Shown here: piece after piece, positions 1-7,891 of the stretch
Layout of the letters: every line of letters starts with the position of its first letter
How positions within the stretch are numbered: position 1 is the first letter of the stretch
DNA from: Flavobacterium sp. SH_e
Lineage (GTDB): Bacteria > Bacteroidota > Bacteroidia > Flavobacteriales > Flavobacteriaceae
Direction: 5' to 3'
Length of the DNA: 64,000 nucleotides
Assembly (NCBI RefSeq): GCF_025717045.1
Contig: NZ_JAOVZN010000001.1
Location: forward strand, 372,001-436,000
Translations under genes and position numbers: made by a program
Notes under the pieces: generated by a model
Seen by the model: only the letters and a program-made list of their open reading frames with translations
Database searches by the model: none
Told to the model about the DNA's origin: nothing

Positions 1-2090
1 TCAACAGCACTTACGATCAGCCATTTAACTATTATGGTGGTTCTGGAACTGATGATACAGGTTACGGAGGTTATTTTGGTTATGCGCTTCGTTGGGGACA
101 ATATTTCCCGAATTTCGGAACTTATAGAGGATATAATTTCCGTACTGCTGGAGGATATTTATCAAATGCTTCTAGAAACGAAAACAACAAACGTAATACA
201 AGACTTAGCGCTAAATTTACAGCAGATATTACAAAAGATTTAAATCTTATTACAGAAGTAAGCACTGTAAACGAATATTACAACAGAAAACAAAATGGTG
301 GTAAATTCTTAGCATGGGACAGCTGGTCTGCAATGCCATACGATGCTACAACAATTCAAACTGCTACACCTGCAACTCTTGAAACAGGAAATGATTATGT
401 AGCGCAATCAAAATCTGAGTCTACTACAAATGTTGTCAACATTTATGGTAACTACAAAAAGCAATTTGACAAACATAATTTCAAATTTTTAGGAGGTTTC
501 AACTCTGAGTGGCAAAATTTCTCTCGTAACTATGCAAGAAGAAATACGCTTTTAGATAAATCTAAACCAGAATTTAACCTTGCTGTTGGTGAACAATTTG
601 TTTCTGGAGCTGCAAACACTTCTTTAAACCCTGCAGAAACTGAGTACTCAATTGCAGGTTTCTTTGCTCGTGTAAATTATGACTACAATGGAATTTACTT
701 AGTAGAACTTAATGCTCGTTATGACGGTTCGTCAAGATTTCCAACAAATGAACAATGGGGATTCTTCCCTTCTGCTTCTGTAGGATACAAAATTGTGAAT
801 GAAAAATTCATGGAAGGAACACGCAGTTGGTTAACTGATCTTAAATTGCGTGGTTCTATTGGAGCAATTGGAAACCAAAACGTAGGTAATAATGCTTTCT
901 TATCTATCATGAACGCTAAAAATCCTTCTTGGGTAAACAGCGGCACTACAATTCCTCCTTCTACTGACTTGCCAACTAACGTGGATCCTGCATTGACTTG
1001 GGAAAAAGTATATACTAAAGATGTAGGTATCGACATTAAAATATTTGATATGTTAGGCGCTACATTTGACTGGTACCAACGTGACACGAAAGGAATGCTT
1101 GCTCCTGGTATAACTCTTCCAGGTTCATTTGGTCAGGCTTCTGCACAAACAAACTCAGGAAACATGAGAACTAGAGGATGGGAATTAGGATTAAACTTTA
1201 ATAAGCAATTAAGCGAAAGCGCTTCTGTATTTGTTGATCTTGCTTTATCAGATTATAAATCAGTTATTACAAAATGGAATAACTCTTCTAAATTACTTGC
1301 TTTAGTAACTACAGGCACAACGCCTTACTATAATGGTTATGAAATTGGCCAAATCTGGGGATTAACAAGTGATAGACTTCTTCAAGCTGATGATGTTATT
1401 ACAAATAATGGTAAAACAGTAAACGGTGTTGATTATTCTAAAACAATGGGAGGTAATTTCCAATATGGAGCTGGAGATGTTCACTATGTAGATTTAGATG
1501 GTGACGGAGCTATTACGCGTGGAGCTGGAACTGCTGATGATCACGGAGATTTACGTAAAATTGGAAATTCAACGCCTCGTTATAAATACGGTATTACTTT
1601 AGGTGGAAAATACAGAGGATTTGACATTTCTGCTTTCTTCCAAGGAGTTGGAAAACGTGATTACTGGGCTGCTTCTGATGCTGTTTTACCTTTCTACAGA
1701 GCGCCTCAGCAAATGTATGCAAACCAAGCAGATTACTGGACTCCAGAAAACACAGATGCTTATTTCCCAAACCCATATTATGGAAATGAAGCAAATACTT
1801 TTGGATCAGGCACATCAGGTCAAAACAACTTTGTTACGTCTACAAGATATTTATTAGACATGTCTTACTTCCGTTTAAAGAACTTTACGTTTGGATATAA
1901 CTTGCCAGCAGCAATTGTGAAAAAAGCAGGATTAGAAAAAGTAAGATTGTATACTTCAGGTGAAAATTTAGTGACTTGGAAAGACAAACGTCTTCCTGTA
2001 GATCCTGAAATTGACGAAACAGAAGTTTTCTGGGGAAGAGCTTATCCTTATACAAAAACATGGTCTGTAGGTGTTGATTTATCTTTCTAA
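1..2090 (+). CDS. SusC/RagA-family TonB-linked outer-membrane transporter (5' end missing)
   Basis: The reading frame is open from the left edge (codons in phase with position 3) to the stop at 2090, so only the C-terminal part is present, about 696 residues of a family usually near 1000. It has the family's alternating Tyr/Phe/Asn-rich strands, such as LRGSIGAIGNQNVG and WYQRDTKGML, and a C-terminal strand ending in aromatic residues (VGVDLSF). The plug and TonB box lie outside the window. SusC proteins are beta-barrels that import oligomers captured by a lidding SusD lipoprotein; a SusD gene follows 25 bp downstream. From the genes that follow, the cargo is probably peptidoglycan fragments (inference). 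An ATG at 333 is internal and not the true start. Confidence 0.93.
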   Translation, partial: NSTYDQPFNYYGGSGTDDTGYGGYFGYALRWGQYFPNFGTYRGYNFRTAGGYLSNASRNENNKRNTRLSAKFTADITKDLNLITEVSTVNEYYNRKQNGGKFLAWDSWSAMPYDATTIQTATPATLETGNDYVAQSKSESTTNVVNIYGNYKKQFDKHNFKFLGGFNSEWQNFSRNYARRNTLLDKSKPEFNLAVGEQFVSGAANTSLNPAETEYSIAGFFARVNYDYNGIYLVELNARYDGSSRFPTNEQWGFFPSASVGYKIVNEKFMEGTRSWLTDLKLRGSIGAIGNQNVGNNAFLSIMNAKNPSWVNSGTTIPPSTDLPTNVDPALTWEKVYTKDVGIDIKIFDMLGATFDWYQRDTKGMLAPGITLPGSFGQASAQTNSGNMRTRGWELGLNFNKQLSESASVFVDLALSDYKSVITKWNNSSKLLALVTTGTTPYYNGYEIGQIWGLTSDRLLQADDVITNNGKTVNGVDYSKTMGGNFQYGAGDVHYVDLDGDGAITRGAGTADDHGDLRKIGNSTPRYKYGITLGGKYRGFDISAFFQGVGKRDYWAASDAVLPFYRAPQQMYANQADYWTPENTDAYFPNPYYGNEANTFGSGTSGQNNFVTSTRYLLDMSYFRLKNFTFGYNLPAAIVKKAGLEKVRLYTSGENLVTWKDKRLPVDPEIDETEVFWGRAYPYTKTWSVGVDLSF

Positions 2091-2115
2091 TCTCTAACTA
2101 TTCAAAACTTTTAAA

Positions 2116-3849
2116 ATGAAAAAATCAAATATAAAATCTAAATTTCTGCTAATCTTTACTGCTGTTTTATTAGCAGGAAGCACAGTTAGCTGTTCAGATT
2201 ATCTAACAGATGATCCTGCAGATAAATTTACAAACGATAACTTTTGGCAGTCAGAAGATAACGTAAAAACCTTTTCTTGGTCGAATTATGATACTTTTTA
2301 TGGCTACGGAAATGGTACAACAATCGGACTTTCTTTCTTCTACTATCACGGAACTGATTATAGAGTAGATGATAACTTATCTGCATTTACTTTTTATCAA
2401 ATGCCCGTTACAGCTGCGACTACTAATACTTATTCTTGGAATGAATATTACACACTTATTCGCCGTTGCAATCTAATGCTAGAAAAAGTGCCAACTGTAA
2501 ATATGTCTACTGAAAAAAAGAACCACTACATTGGGGTTGCTAAGTTTTTCAGAGCTTATACTTACTTTCGTTTAGTTCAAAAATTTGGAGATGTGCCTTA
2601 TACTGATAAATATTTAGCTCAAGGCGATCCAGAAGTTTACTCACCTGCAATGCCAAGGGCAGAAATTATGGACAAAGTAATTGCAGAACTTCAAGAAGCA
2701 GCAGATTTAATGCTTGTTAGTGATGATAAAAACGTTACAGCAAATAAATATACCGCTTATGCAGCTTTGAGTAACGCTTGTATTTATGAAGGAACGTACA
2801 GAAAATATCATTTAGGCCAAGATGGAAGTTCTTATCTTAACAAAGCCAAAGCTGCTTCATTAATGATCATGAATAACCCGAGTTATAAATTAAATGCTGA
2901 TTGGAAATCCTTATACAATTCAGTTGAATTACTTGGAAATACGGAAGTGATATTGGCAAAACGTTACTTAACAAACGTTTTAATGCACTCTCTTCAAAAC
3001 TATACTAATACTTCGACTATTCAATATGGTTTGACAAAATGGGCTGCGGATAGTTATGTAACAACAAACGGATTACCAATTCAACAAGCTGGAAACAGTC
3101 AGTATGTTGGTGATGACAACATTACAGATACATTTACTAATAGAGATCCTCGTTTTGGTAAAACAGTAAATCCTGCTAATTACGGATACAAAGGAAAACC
3201 TTTTGGTACAGCAGCTTTAGTTTCAATGTCTGGATATGTATTCGAATTATACAACAACCCTGCTACAACAGGTCCAGATGTTACAACTGGAGGACGTAAC
3301 TATACTGATGCTCCATTATTTACTCTAAGTGAAGTATATCTAAATTATGCCGAAGCTTGCGCTGAATTAGGAAACGCAACAAACAGCGATCTTGATTTGT
3401 CAATCAATAAAGTTCGTGCTCGTGCAGGAATTGCGCCTTTAACTACAGACGGAGTTAATGCTTCTGCAAATGGTGTTCAAATTAATGATCCAAGAAGAAC
3501 TTCTGCTTTAGAGCAAATTTCTGGAACTGTAAATCCATTAATTTGGGAAGTTCGTCGTGAGCGTCAAATTGAATTTATGAGCTGGACAACTTTAAGACAA
3601 GCTGATATTTATCGCTGGAAAAAAGGTGATTATTTAGACACTAGTAAAAATCCAGACGTAAATCTTGGTGCTAGAATTGGAACCCCAGTAGGTTCGCAAA
3701 CTGTGGTAGATGCAAACGGATATGTGAAAATATACCCAGCAAGTACAAGAAATTTCGAATCTAAGCATTATTTAATGAACATTCCAACGAATGACATCGA
3801 CTTATATAAAGCTCAAGGGGTTGAATTAAAACAAAATCCAGGCTGGTAA
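2116..3849 (+). CDS. SusD/RagB-family nutrient-binding outer-membrane lipoprotein
   Basis: 577 residues. A signal peptide ends in a lipobox (STVSC, Cys at about 26), so it is probably a lipid-anchored surface protein. After it come the SusD-like N-terminal segment (LTDDPADKFTNDNFWQ), helical TPR-like stretches (FFRAYTYFRLVQKFGDVPY) and the C-terminal RagB/SusD part (LSEVYLNYAEACAELGN, WEVRRERQIEFM). SusD proteins bind glycan and close over the SusC barrel. It is 25 bp downstream of susC, surely in the same operon. The downstream NamZ, MurQ and NagZ-AmiE genes suggest a peptidoglycan-derived ligand, but binding specificity cannot be read from the sequence. A possible terminator follows at 3881. 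Confidence 0.95.
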   Translation: MKKSNIKSKFLLIFTAVLLAGSTVSCSDYLTDDPADKFTNDNFWQSEDNVKTFSWSNYDTFYGYGNGTTIGLSFFYYHGTDYRVDDNLSAFTFYQMPVTAATTNTYSWNEYYTLIRRCNLMLEKVPTVNMSTEKKNHYIGVAKFFRAYTYFRLVQKFGDVPYTDKYLAQGDPEVYSPAMPRAEIMDKVIAELQEAADLMLVSDDKNVTANKYTAYAALSNACIYEGTYRKYHLGQDGSSYLNKAKAASLMIMNNPSYKLNADWKSLYNSVELLGNTEVILAKRYLTNVLMHSLQNYTNTSTIQYGLTKWAADSYVTTNGLPIQQAGNSQYVGDDNITDTFTNRDPRFGKTVNPANYGYKGKPFGTAALVSMSGYVFELYNNPATTGPDVTTGGRNYTDAPLFTLSEVYLNYAEACAELGNATNSDLDLSINKVRARAGIAPLTTDGVNASANGVQINDPRRTSALEQISGTVNPLIWEVRRERQIEFMSWTTLRQADIYRWKKGDYLDTSKNPDVNLGARIGTPVGSQTVVDANGYVKIYPASTRNFESKHYLMNIPTNDIDLYKAQGVELKQNPGW

Positions 3850-3880
3850 TTTAATAACAGCTGAAAAATAATACATACAA

Positions 3881-3913
3881 ACTACCTCCAAGATCGTTTA
3901 TTTTGGAGGTAGT
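3881..3913 (+). terminator. Stem-loop after susD
   Basis: ACTACCTCCAA (3881-3891) pairs with TTGGAGGTAGT (3903-3913), an 11-bp perfect stem with an 11-nt loop. The T tract does not follow directly; TTCTTTTTT appears about 12 nt later. It could be a weak terminator or a 3' stabilising structure that lowers expression of the salvage enzymes relative to SusCD. Confidence 0.5.
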
Positions 3914-4104
3914 ATTTAAAATATTCTTTTTTAAACACATCGTCAAAAGACAAAAGACACAATCAAAATCTAGCCTGAAACAATCTAGGCAAAACAATAG
4001 TTTTTTTTAGAGTCCCCTATCTACCTAAAACATTTATATATACCAATAATATCCTTAATTTTATTAAGTCAAGTTTTTGTCTTTAACTATAAACTGTATT
4101 TAAA

Positions 4105-5307
4105 ATGATAAAATTTATAGCAAAAAGTGCTTTTGTTGCAGCATTTCTTTTTAATACTCCGTCTTATTCAACAGTAGTGAAATCAATTGGAACTAATAAT
4201 TCTGAAGCATTCAGTTACACTGAAATTAAAACAGGAGCAGATAATTACGAAAAATATCTTCCTCTTTTAAAAGATAAAAAAGTCGGAATCGTAACCAATC
4301 AAACTGGAATTTTATCCAACAAAACACATGTGGTTGATTTCCTTTTGGAAAAAAAGGTTGCCGTGCAAACTATTTTTGCTCCAGAACACGGTTTTAGAGG
4401 AACAGCCGATGCCGGCGAACACATCGTTGACGGAAAAGATCCAAAAACAGGATTGCCAATTATTTCTCTTTACGGTGATAATAAAAAGCCAAAACCAGCG
4501 CAGTTATCTGGAATTGACGTTATGATTTTCGATTTGCAAGATGTTGGAGCACGATTCTATACTTATATTTCTTCATTGCATTATGTAATGGAAGCTTGCG
4601 CAGAAAACAACGTTCCGCTAATCGTTTTTGACCGACCAAATCCAAATGGTTCAATTGTTGACGGTCCGCTTTTAGAAAAAGAATTTACAAGTTTTGTGGG
4701 CATGCACCCTATTCCGCTCCTTCACGGAATGACGATTGGTGAATATGCTCAAATGGTAAATGGCGAAAAATGGCTAAAAGATGGCGCTCAATGCAAATTG
4801 ACCGTTATTCCATGTTTAGATTATAAGCGAACAATGCCATACAGCTTATTGGTAAAACCATCTCCAAATTTGCCTAACGATCAATCGATCAACCTTTACG
4901 CAAGTTTATGCCTTTTTGAAGGAACAAATGTGAGCATGGGACGCGGAACTGAGAAACAATTCCAAATTTACGGTTCTCCGTATTTAACCAAAACTAATTT
5001 CAGCTTTACGCCAAAACCTAACTTTGGCGCAAAAGATCCTTTATACAATGGAAAAGAATGCTTTGGTGAAGATTTAACAGCTTATCCAAAACTAAAACAG
5101 CTAGAATTAAAATGGCTTATTAAAGCTTACCAGAATACAAGTGACAAAACAAAATTCTTCAATGCTTTTTTTACAAAACTGGCAGGAACAAAAAAATTAC
5201 AACAGCAAATTGAAAGCGGTATTTCTGAAACTCAAATAAGACAAAGCTGGCAGAAAGATTTAGCAGCTTTCAAGAAAATGCGAACAAAATATCTGATTTA
5301 CAAATAA
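4105..5307 (+). CDS. namZ: NamZ-type exo-beta-N-acetylmuramidase (DUF1343, GH171)
   Basis: 400 residues with an N-terminal signal peptide (about residues 1-22), so probably periplasmic. Recognised from DUF1343 signatures: KDKKVGIVTNQTGI, APEHGFRGTADAGE, DVMIFDLQDVGARFYTY, VFDRPNPNG and a SPNLPN segment. NamZ enzymes (B. subtilis YbbC and the Tannerella forsythia homologue) release MurNAc from the non-reducing end of peptidoglycan fragments. The glutamate in APEHGFRG is a likely active-site residue. In B. subtilis the gene sits with murQ, nagZ and amiE; the same functions follow here, which supports the call. The gene begins 255 bp after susD, and the upstream gap is A+T-rich. Confidence 0.9.
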   Translation: MIKFIAKSAFVAAFLFNTPSYSTVVKSIGTNNSEAFSYTEIKTGADNYEKYLPLLKDKKVGIVTNQTGILSNKTHVVDFLLEKKVAVQTIFAPEHGFRGTADAGEHIVDGKDPKTGLPIISLYGDNKKPKPAQLSGIDVMIFDLQDVGARFYTYISSLHYVMEACAENNVPLIVFDRPNPNGSIVDGPLLEKEFTSFVGMHPIPLLHGMTIGEYAQMVNGEKWLKDGAQCKLTVIPCLDYKRTMPYSLLVKPSPNLPNDQSINLYASLCLFEGTNVSMGRGTEKQFQIYGSPYLTKTNFSFTPKPNFGAKDPLYNGKECFGEDLTAYPKLKQLELKWLIKAYQNTSDKTKFFNAFFTKLAGTKKLQQQIESGISETQIRQSWQKDLAAFKKMRTKYLIYK

Positions 5308-5428
5308 TTCCTTAATTCAATAATAACTCAAATTCCACTGTTTTTTCAATAAAACAGAGACTATTAATGCAAAAAAACGAAATCAATTATTCGAAAGAAT
5401 TTTGGTTTCAAAATCAAAAAAAAGAAAA

Positions 5429-6241
5429 ATGAAAAATAAAAATCCTGAAACTGAACAAGAATCTTTGTACAAAGACTTGGATCAAATGAGCGTGAAAGAA
5501 CTTCTTACTAACATTAATACAGAAGACAGAAAAGTACCAGATATTATTGAAGAACAGATTCCTAAAATCGAAAAACTTGTCAAAGCAATTGTCAAAAAAA
5601 TGCAGCTTGGCGGCCGATTATTTTATATTGGAGCGGGAACTTCCGGAAGAATTGGAATTTTAGATGCATCTGAATGTCCGCCTACTTTTGGGGTGCCACA
5701 TGACATGATTATTGGAATTATTGCCGGTGGTGATACTGCTATTCGAAAAGCTGTTGAAAATGCTGAAGACGATACAGAACAAGCGTGGAAAGATTTAGCT
5801 AAATATGAGATTTCTAGCTTAGATTTCATTATCGGAATTGCGGCTTCTGGAAACACACCCTACGTTTTAGGAGCTTTGAAAAAGGCCAAAGAACATAATG
5901 TAAAAACAGGAAGTATTTCTTGTATCAGCAATGGACTTATTGCTCAGGAAGCAGATTATCCAATTGAATTAATTGTAGGTCCAGAATTTTTAACTGGAAG
6001 TACCAGAATGAAATCGGGAACTGCTCAAAAACTTACCTTAAATATGATCTCAACTTCGGTTATGATTAAATTAGGAAAAGTAAAAGGCAACAAAATGGTC
6101 GACATGCAGCTTTCTAACGAAAAATTGGTAAAACGTGGCATCAAAATGATTATGGAGGAACTTGATGTGGAATATGAGGTTGCGGAAGAATTACTTCACA
6201 AACACAAAAGTGTAAGAGCCGTTTTATTAGCTCAAAAATAA
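5429..6241 (+). CDS. murQ: N-acetylmuramic acid 6-phosphate etherase
   Basis: 270 residues from ATG 5429. An in-frame TTG at 5402 would add only a Lys-rich tail, while 5429 is preceded by an A-rich AAAGAAAA stretch. It is a SIS-domain protein: IGAGTSGRIGILDASECPP (phosphosugar loop with the ECPP glutamate), ENAEDD (second conserved acid), IIGIAASGNTPYV and GSTRMKSGTAQK. MurQ cleaves the D-lactyl ether of MurNAc-6-P to give GlcNAc-6-P in the cytoplasm. It is slightly shorter than E. coli MurQ (298 residues). No PTS or MurNAc kinase gene is in this cluster, so the kinase making its substrate must be encoded elsewhere or upstream of the window. The GlcNAc-6-P deacetylase NagA is at 23663-24784. 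Confidence 0.95.
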   Translation: MKNKNPETEQESLYKDLDQMSVKELLTNINTEDRKVPDIIEEQIPKIEKLVKAIVKKMQLGGRLFYIGAGTSGRIGILDASECPPTFGVPHDMIIGIIAGGDTAIRKAVENAEDDTEQAWKDLAKYEISSLDFIIGIAASGNTPYVLGALKKAKEHNVKTGSISCISNGLIAQEADYPIELIVGPEFLTGSTRMKSGTAQKLTLNMISTSVMIKLGKVKGNKMVDMQLSNEKLVKRGIKMIMEELDVEYEVAEELLHKHKSVRAVLLAQK

Positions 6242-6311
6242 AATCAGGAAATCTAAAACTATCTAAAATCTTTTATAGTTTTATAAAAGATTCAAACACC
6301 AAAAAATAAAA

Positions 6312-7820
6312 ATGACACCAAGCACCATCCTTCTTCTAATTATCATTTATTTCGGAACATTATTCTATATTTCACACAGAGTGAGCAAGAAAGACAGCGG
6401 AAACGAAGCTTTCTTTACTGCTAATAAAAATTCAAAATGGTATTTAGTTGCTTTCGGAATGATCGGAACTGCGCTTTCTGGAGTAACTTTTATATCGGTT
6501 CCAGGAGAAGTTGGTGCTGCAAGTGGTGAACAATTCAAATATTTTCAGTTTGTTTTGGGAAATGCGCTTGGTTTTATAGTCATTACAAAATTATTGCTTC
6601 CATTATATTATAGAATGAATCTGACTTCAATTTATAGCTATATAGAACACAGAATGGGAATTTTTAGCTATAAAACAGCGGCTTCTATTTTCTTGATCAG
6701 TAGAACGATTAGCTCGGCATTCAGACTTTATTTGGTTGTAATTGTTTTACAGCGTTTTGTATTTGATTTCTATAATATTCCGTTTGCATTTACAGTTTTA
6801 ATTTCACTTTTGCTTATTTTCTCTTATACCTATAGAGGCGGATTAAAAACGATTATTATTACAGACACTTTACAGACTTTCTTTTTGGTTACATCTGTTT
6901 TTCTAACCATTTACTTTATCTGCGACCGAATGGATTTAAGTGCCATCAGTGCATTTGAAGAAGTAAAAAATAGTAATTACTCTAAGATATTTTTCTTTGA
7001 TGATTTCATGGGAAGTAAATTCCATTTTGTAAAACAAATTCTTGGCGGAATGTTTGTAACTATTGCCATGACTGGCTTAGATCAGGATTTAATGCAGAAA
7101 AATCTAAGCTGTAAAAACATTGGCGAAGCACAAAAGAATATGTTCACTTTTACAGGAATATTTGTTGTAATCAATATTTTCTTTTTGAGTGTTGGAGCGC
7201 TTTTATACATATACGCAAATAAAAACGGAATCGCAATACCAGCTGATTTAGTTACAGGAAAACCAAGAACCGATTTACTTTTTCCAGAAATTGCTTTAAA
7301 TCATTTAGCTCTTGTTCCAGCAATCGTGTTTTTATTAGGAATTATTGCGGCGACTTTTGCAACAACAGATTCCGCTTTAACCGCCTTGACAACTTCTTTC
7401 TGTGTCGACTTTTTAGGAATGGACAAAGCCGAAAACAGCCATAAGAAAAACACAGTAAAAATTAGACATTTAGTACATATCAGTTTTTCTATCTTAGTGT
7501 TTTTTATCATCTTGGTTTTTAATGCAATAAACGACAGTTCTGTTGTTGGAATGATCTTTAAAGTAGCTTCTTATACTTATGGCCCATTATTAGGATTATA
7601 CGCTTTTGGTTTGTTCCAAAAATCTAGAAATGTGCATGACAAACTCGTGCCGATAATCTGTTTATTATCACCATTTTTCACTTATTTAATTAATGAAAAT
7701 TCGAAACTGCTATTTGCAGGATATGTTTTTGATAACGAATTAATCGTGCTAAACGGATTAATAACTTATCTAGGATTATACATTACAAGCTCTAAAAGGA
7801 GCGACAAAATAAGCTTCTAA
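6312..7820 (+). CDS. Sodium:solute symporter family transporter, probable amino-sugar importer
   Basis: 502 residues with about 13 hydrophobic segments across the whole length. SSS-family features are YFGTLFYISHRVSKKDS at the N-terminus, a Gly/Ala/Ser-rich first helix core (GMIGTALSGVTFISVPGEVG), TYRGGLKTIIITDTLQ, MTGLDQDLMQKNLSCK and ATFATTDSALTALTT. The family couples Na+ entry to uptake of sugars and other solutes across the inner membrane. It lies 70 bp after murQ and 71 bp before the NagZ-AmiE fusion, so MurNAc or anhydro-MurNAc released in the periplasm is the likely cargo (inference). Unlike E. coli MurP, an SSS carrier would deliver unphosphorylated sugar, so a kinase would be required. 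Confidence 0.9.
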   Translation: MTPSTILLLIIIYFGTLFYISHRVSKKDSGNEAFFTANKNSKWYLVAFGMIGTALSGVTFISVPGEVGAASGEQFKYFQFVLGNALGFIVITKLLLPLYYRMNLTSIYSYIEHRMGIFSYKTAASIFLISRTISSAFRLYLVVIVLQRFVFDFYNIPFAFTVLISLLLIFSYTYRGGLKTIIITDTLQTFFLVTSVFLTIYFICDRMDLSAISAFEEVKNSNYSKIFFFDDFMGSKFHFVKQILGGMFVTIAMTGLDQDLMQKNLSCKNIGEAQKNMFTFTGIFVVINIFFLSVGALLYIYANKNGIAIPADLVTGKPRTDLLFPEIALNHLALVPAIVFLLGIIAATFATTDSALTALTTSFCVDFLGMDKAENSHKKNTVKIRHLVHISFSILVFFIILVFNAINDSSVVGMIFKVASYTYGPLLGLYAFGLFQKSRNVHDKLVPIICLLSPFFTYLINENSKLLFAGYVFDNELIVLNGLITYLGLYITSSKRSDKISF

Positions 7821-7891
7821 TCAGCTTATCAATATTGATTAATCAATTTGTATTTAATACTTAGATTCAAATTGATTTTAAAAAAAATCAC

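Noticed and set aside
6267..6292. Terminator between murQ and the symporter gene
   Set aside because: AATCTTTTATA/TATAAAAGATT is a purely A+T stem with no T tract; in this A+T-rich gap it may be chance and the genes appear co-transcribed.
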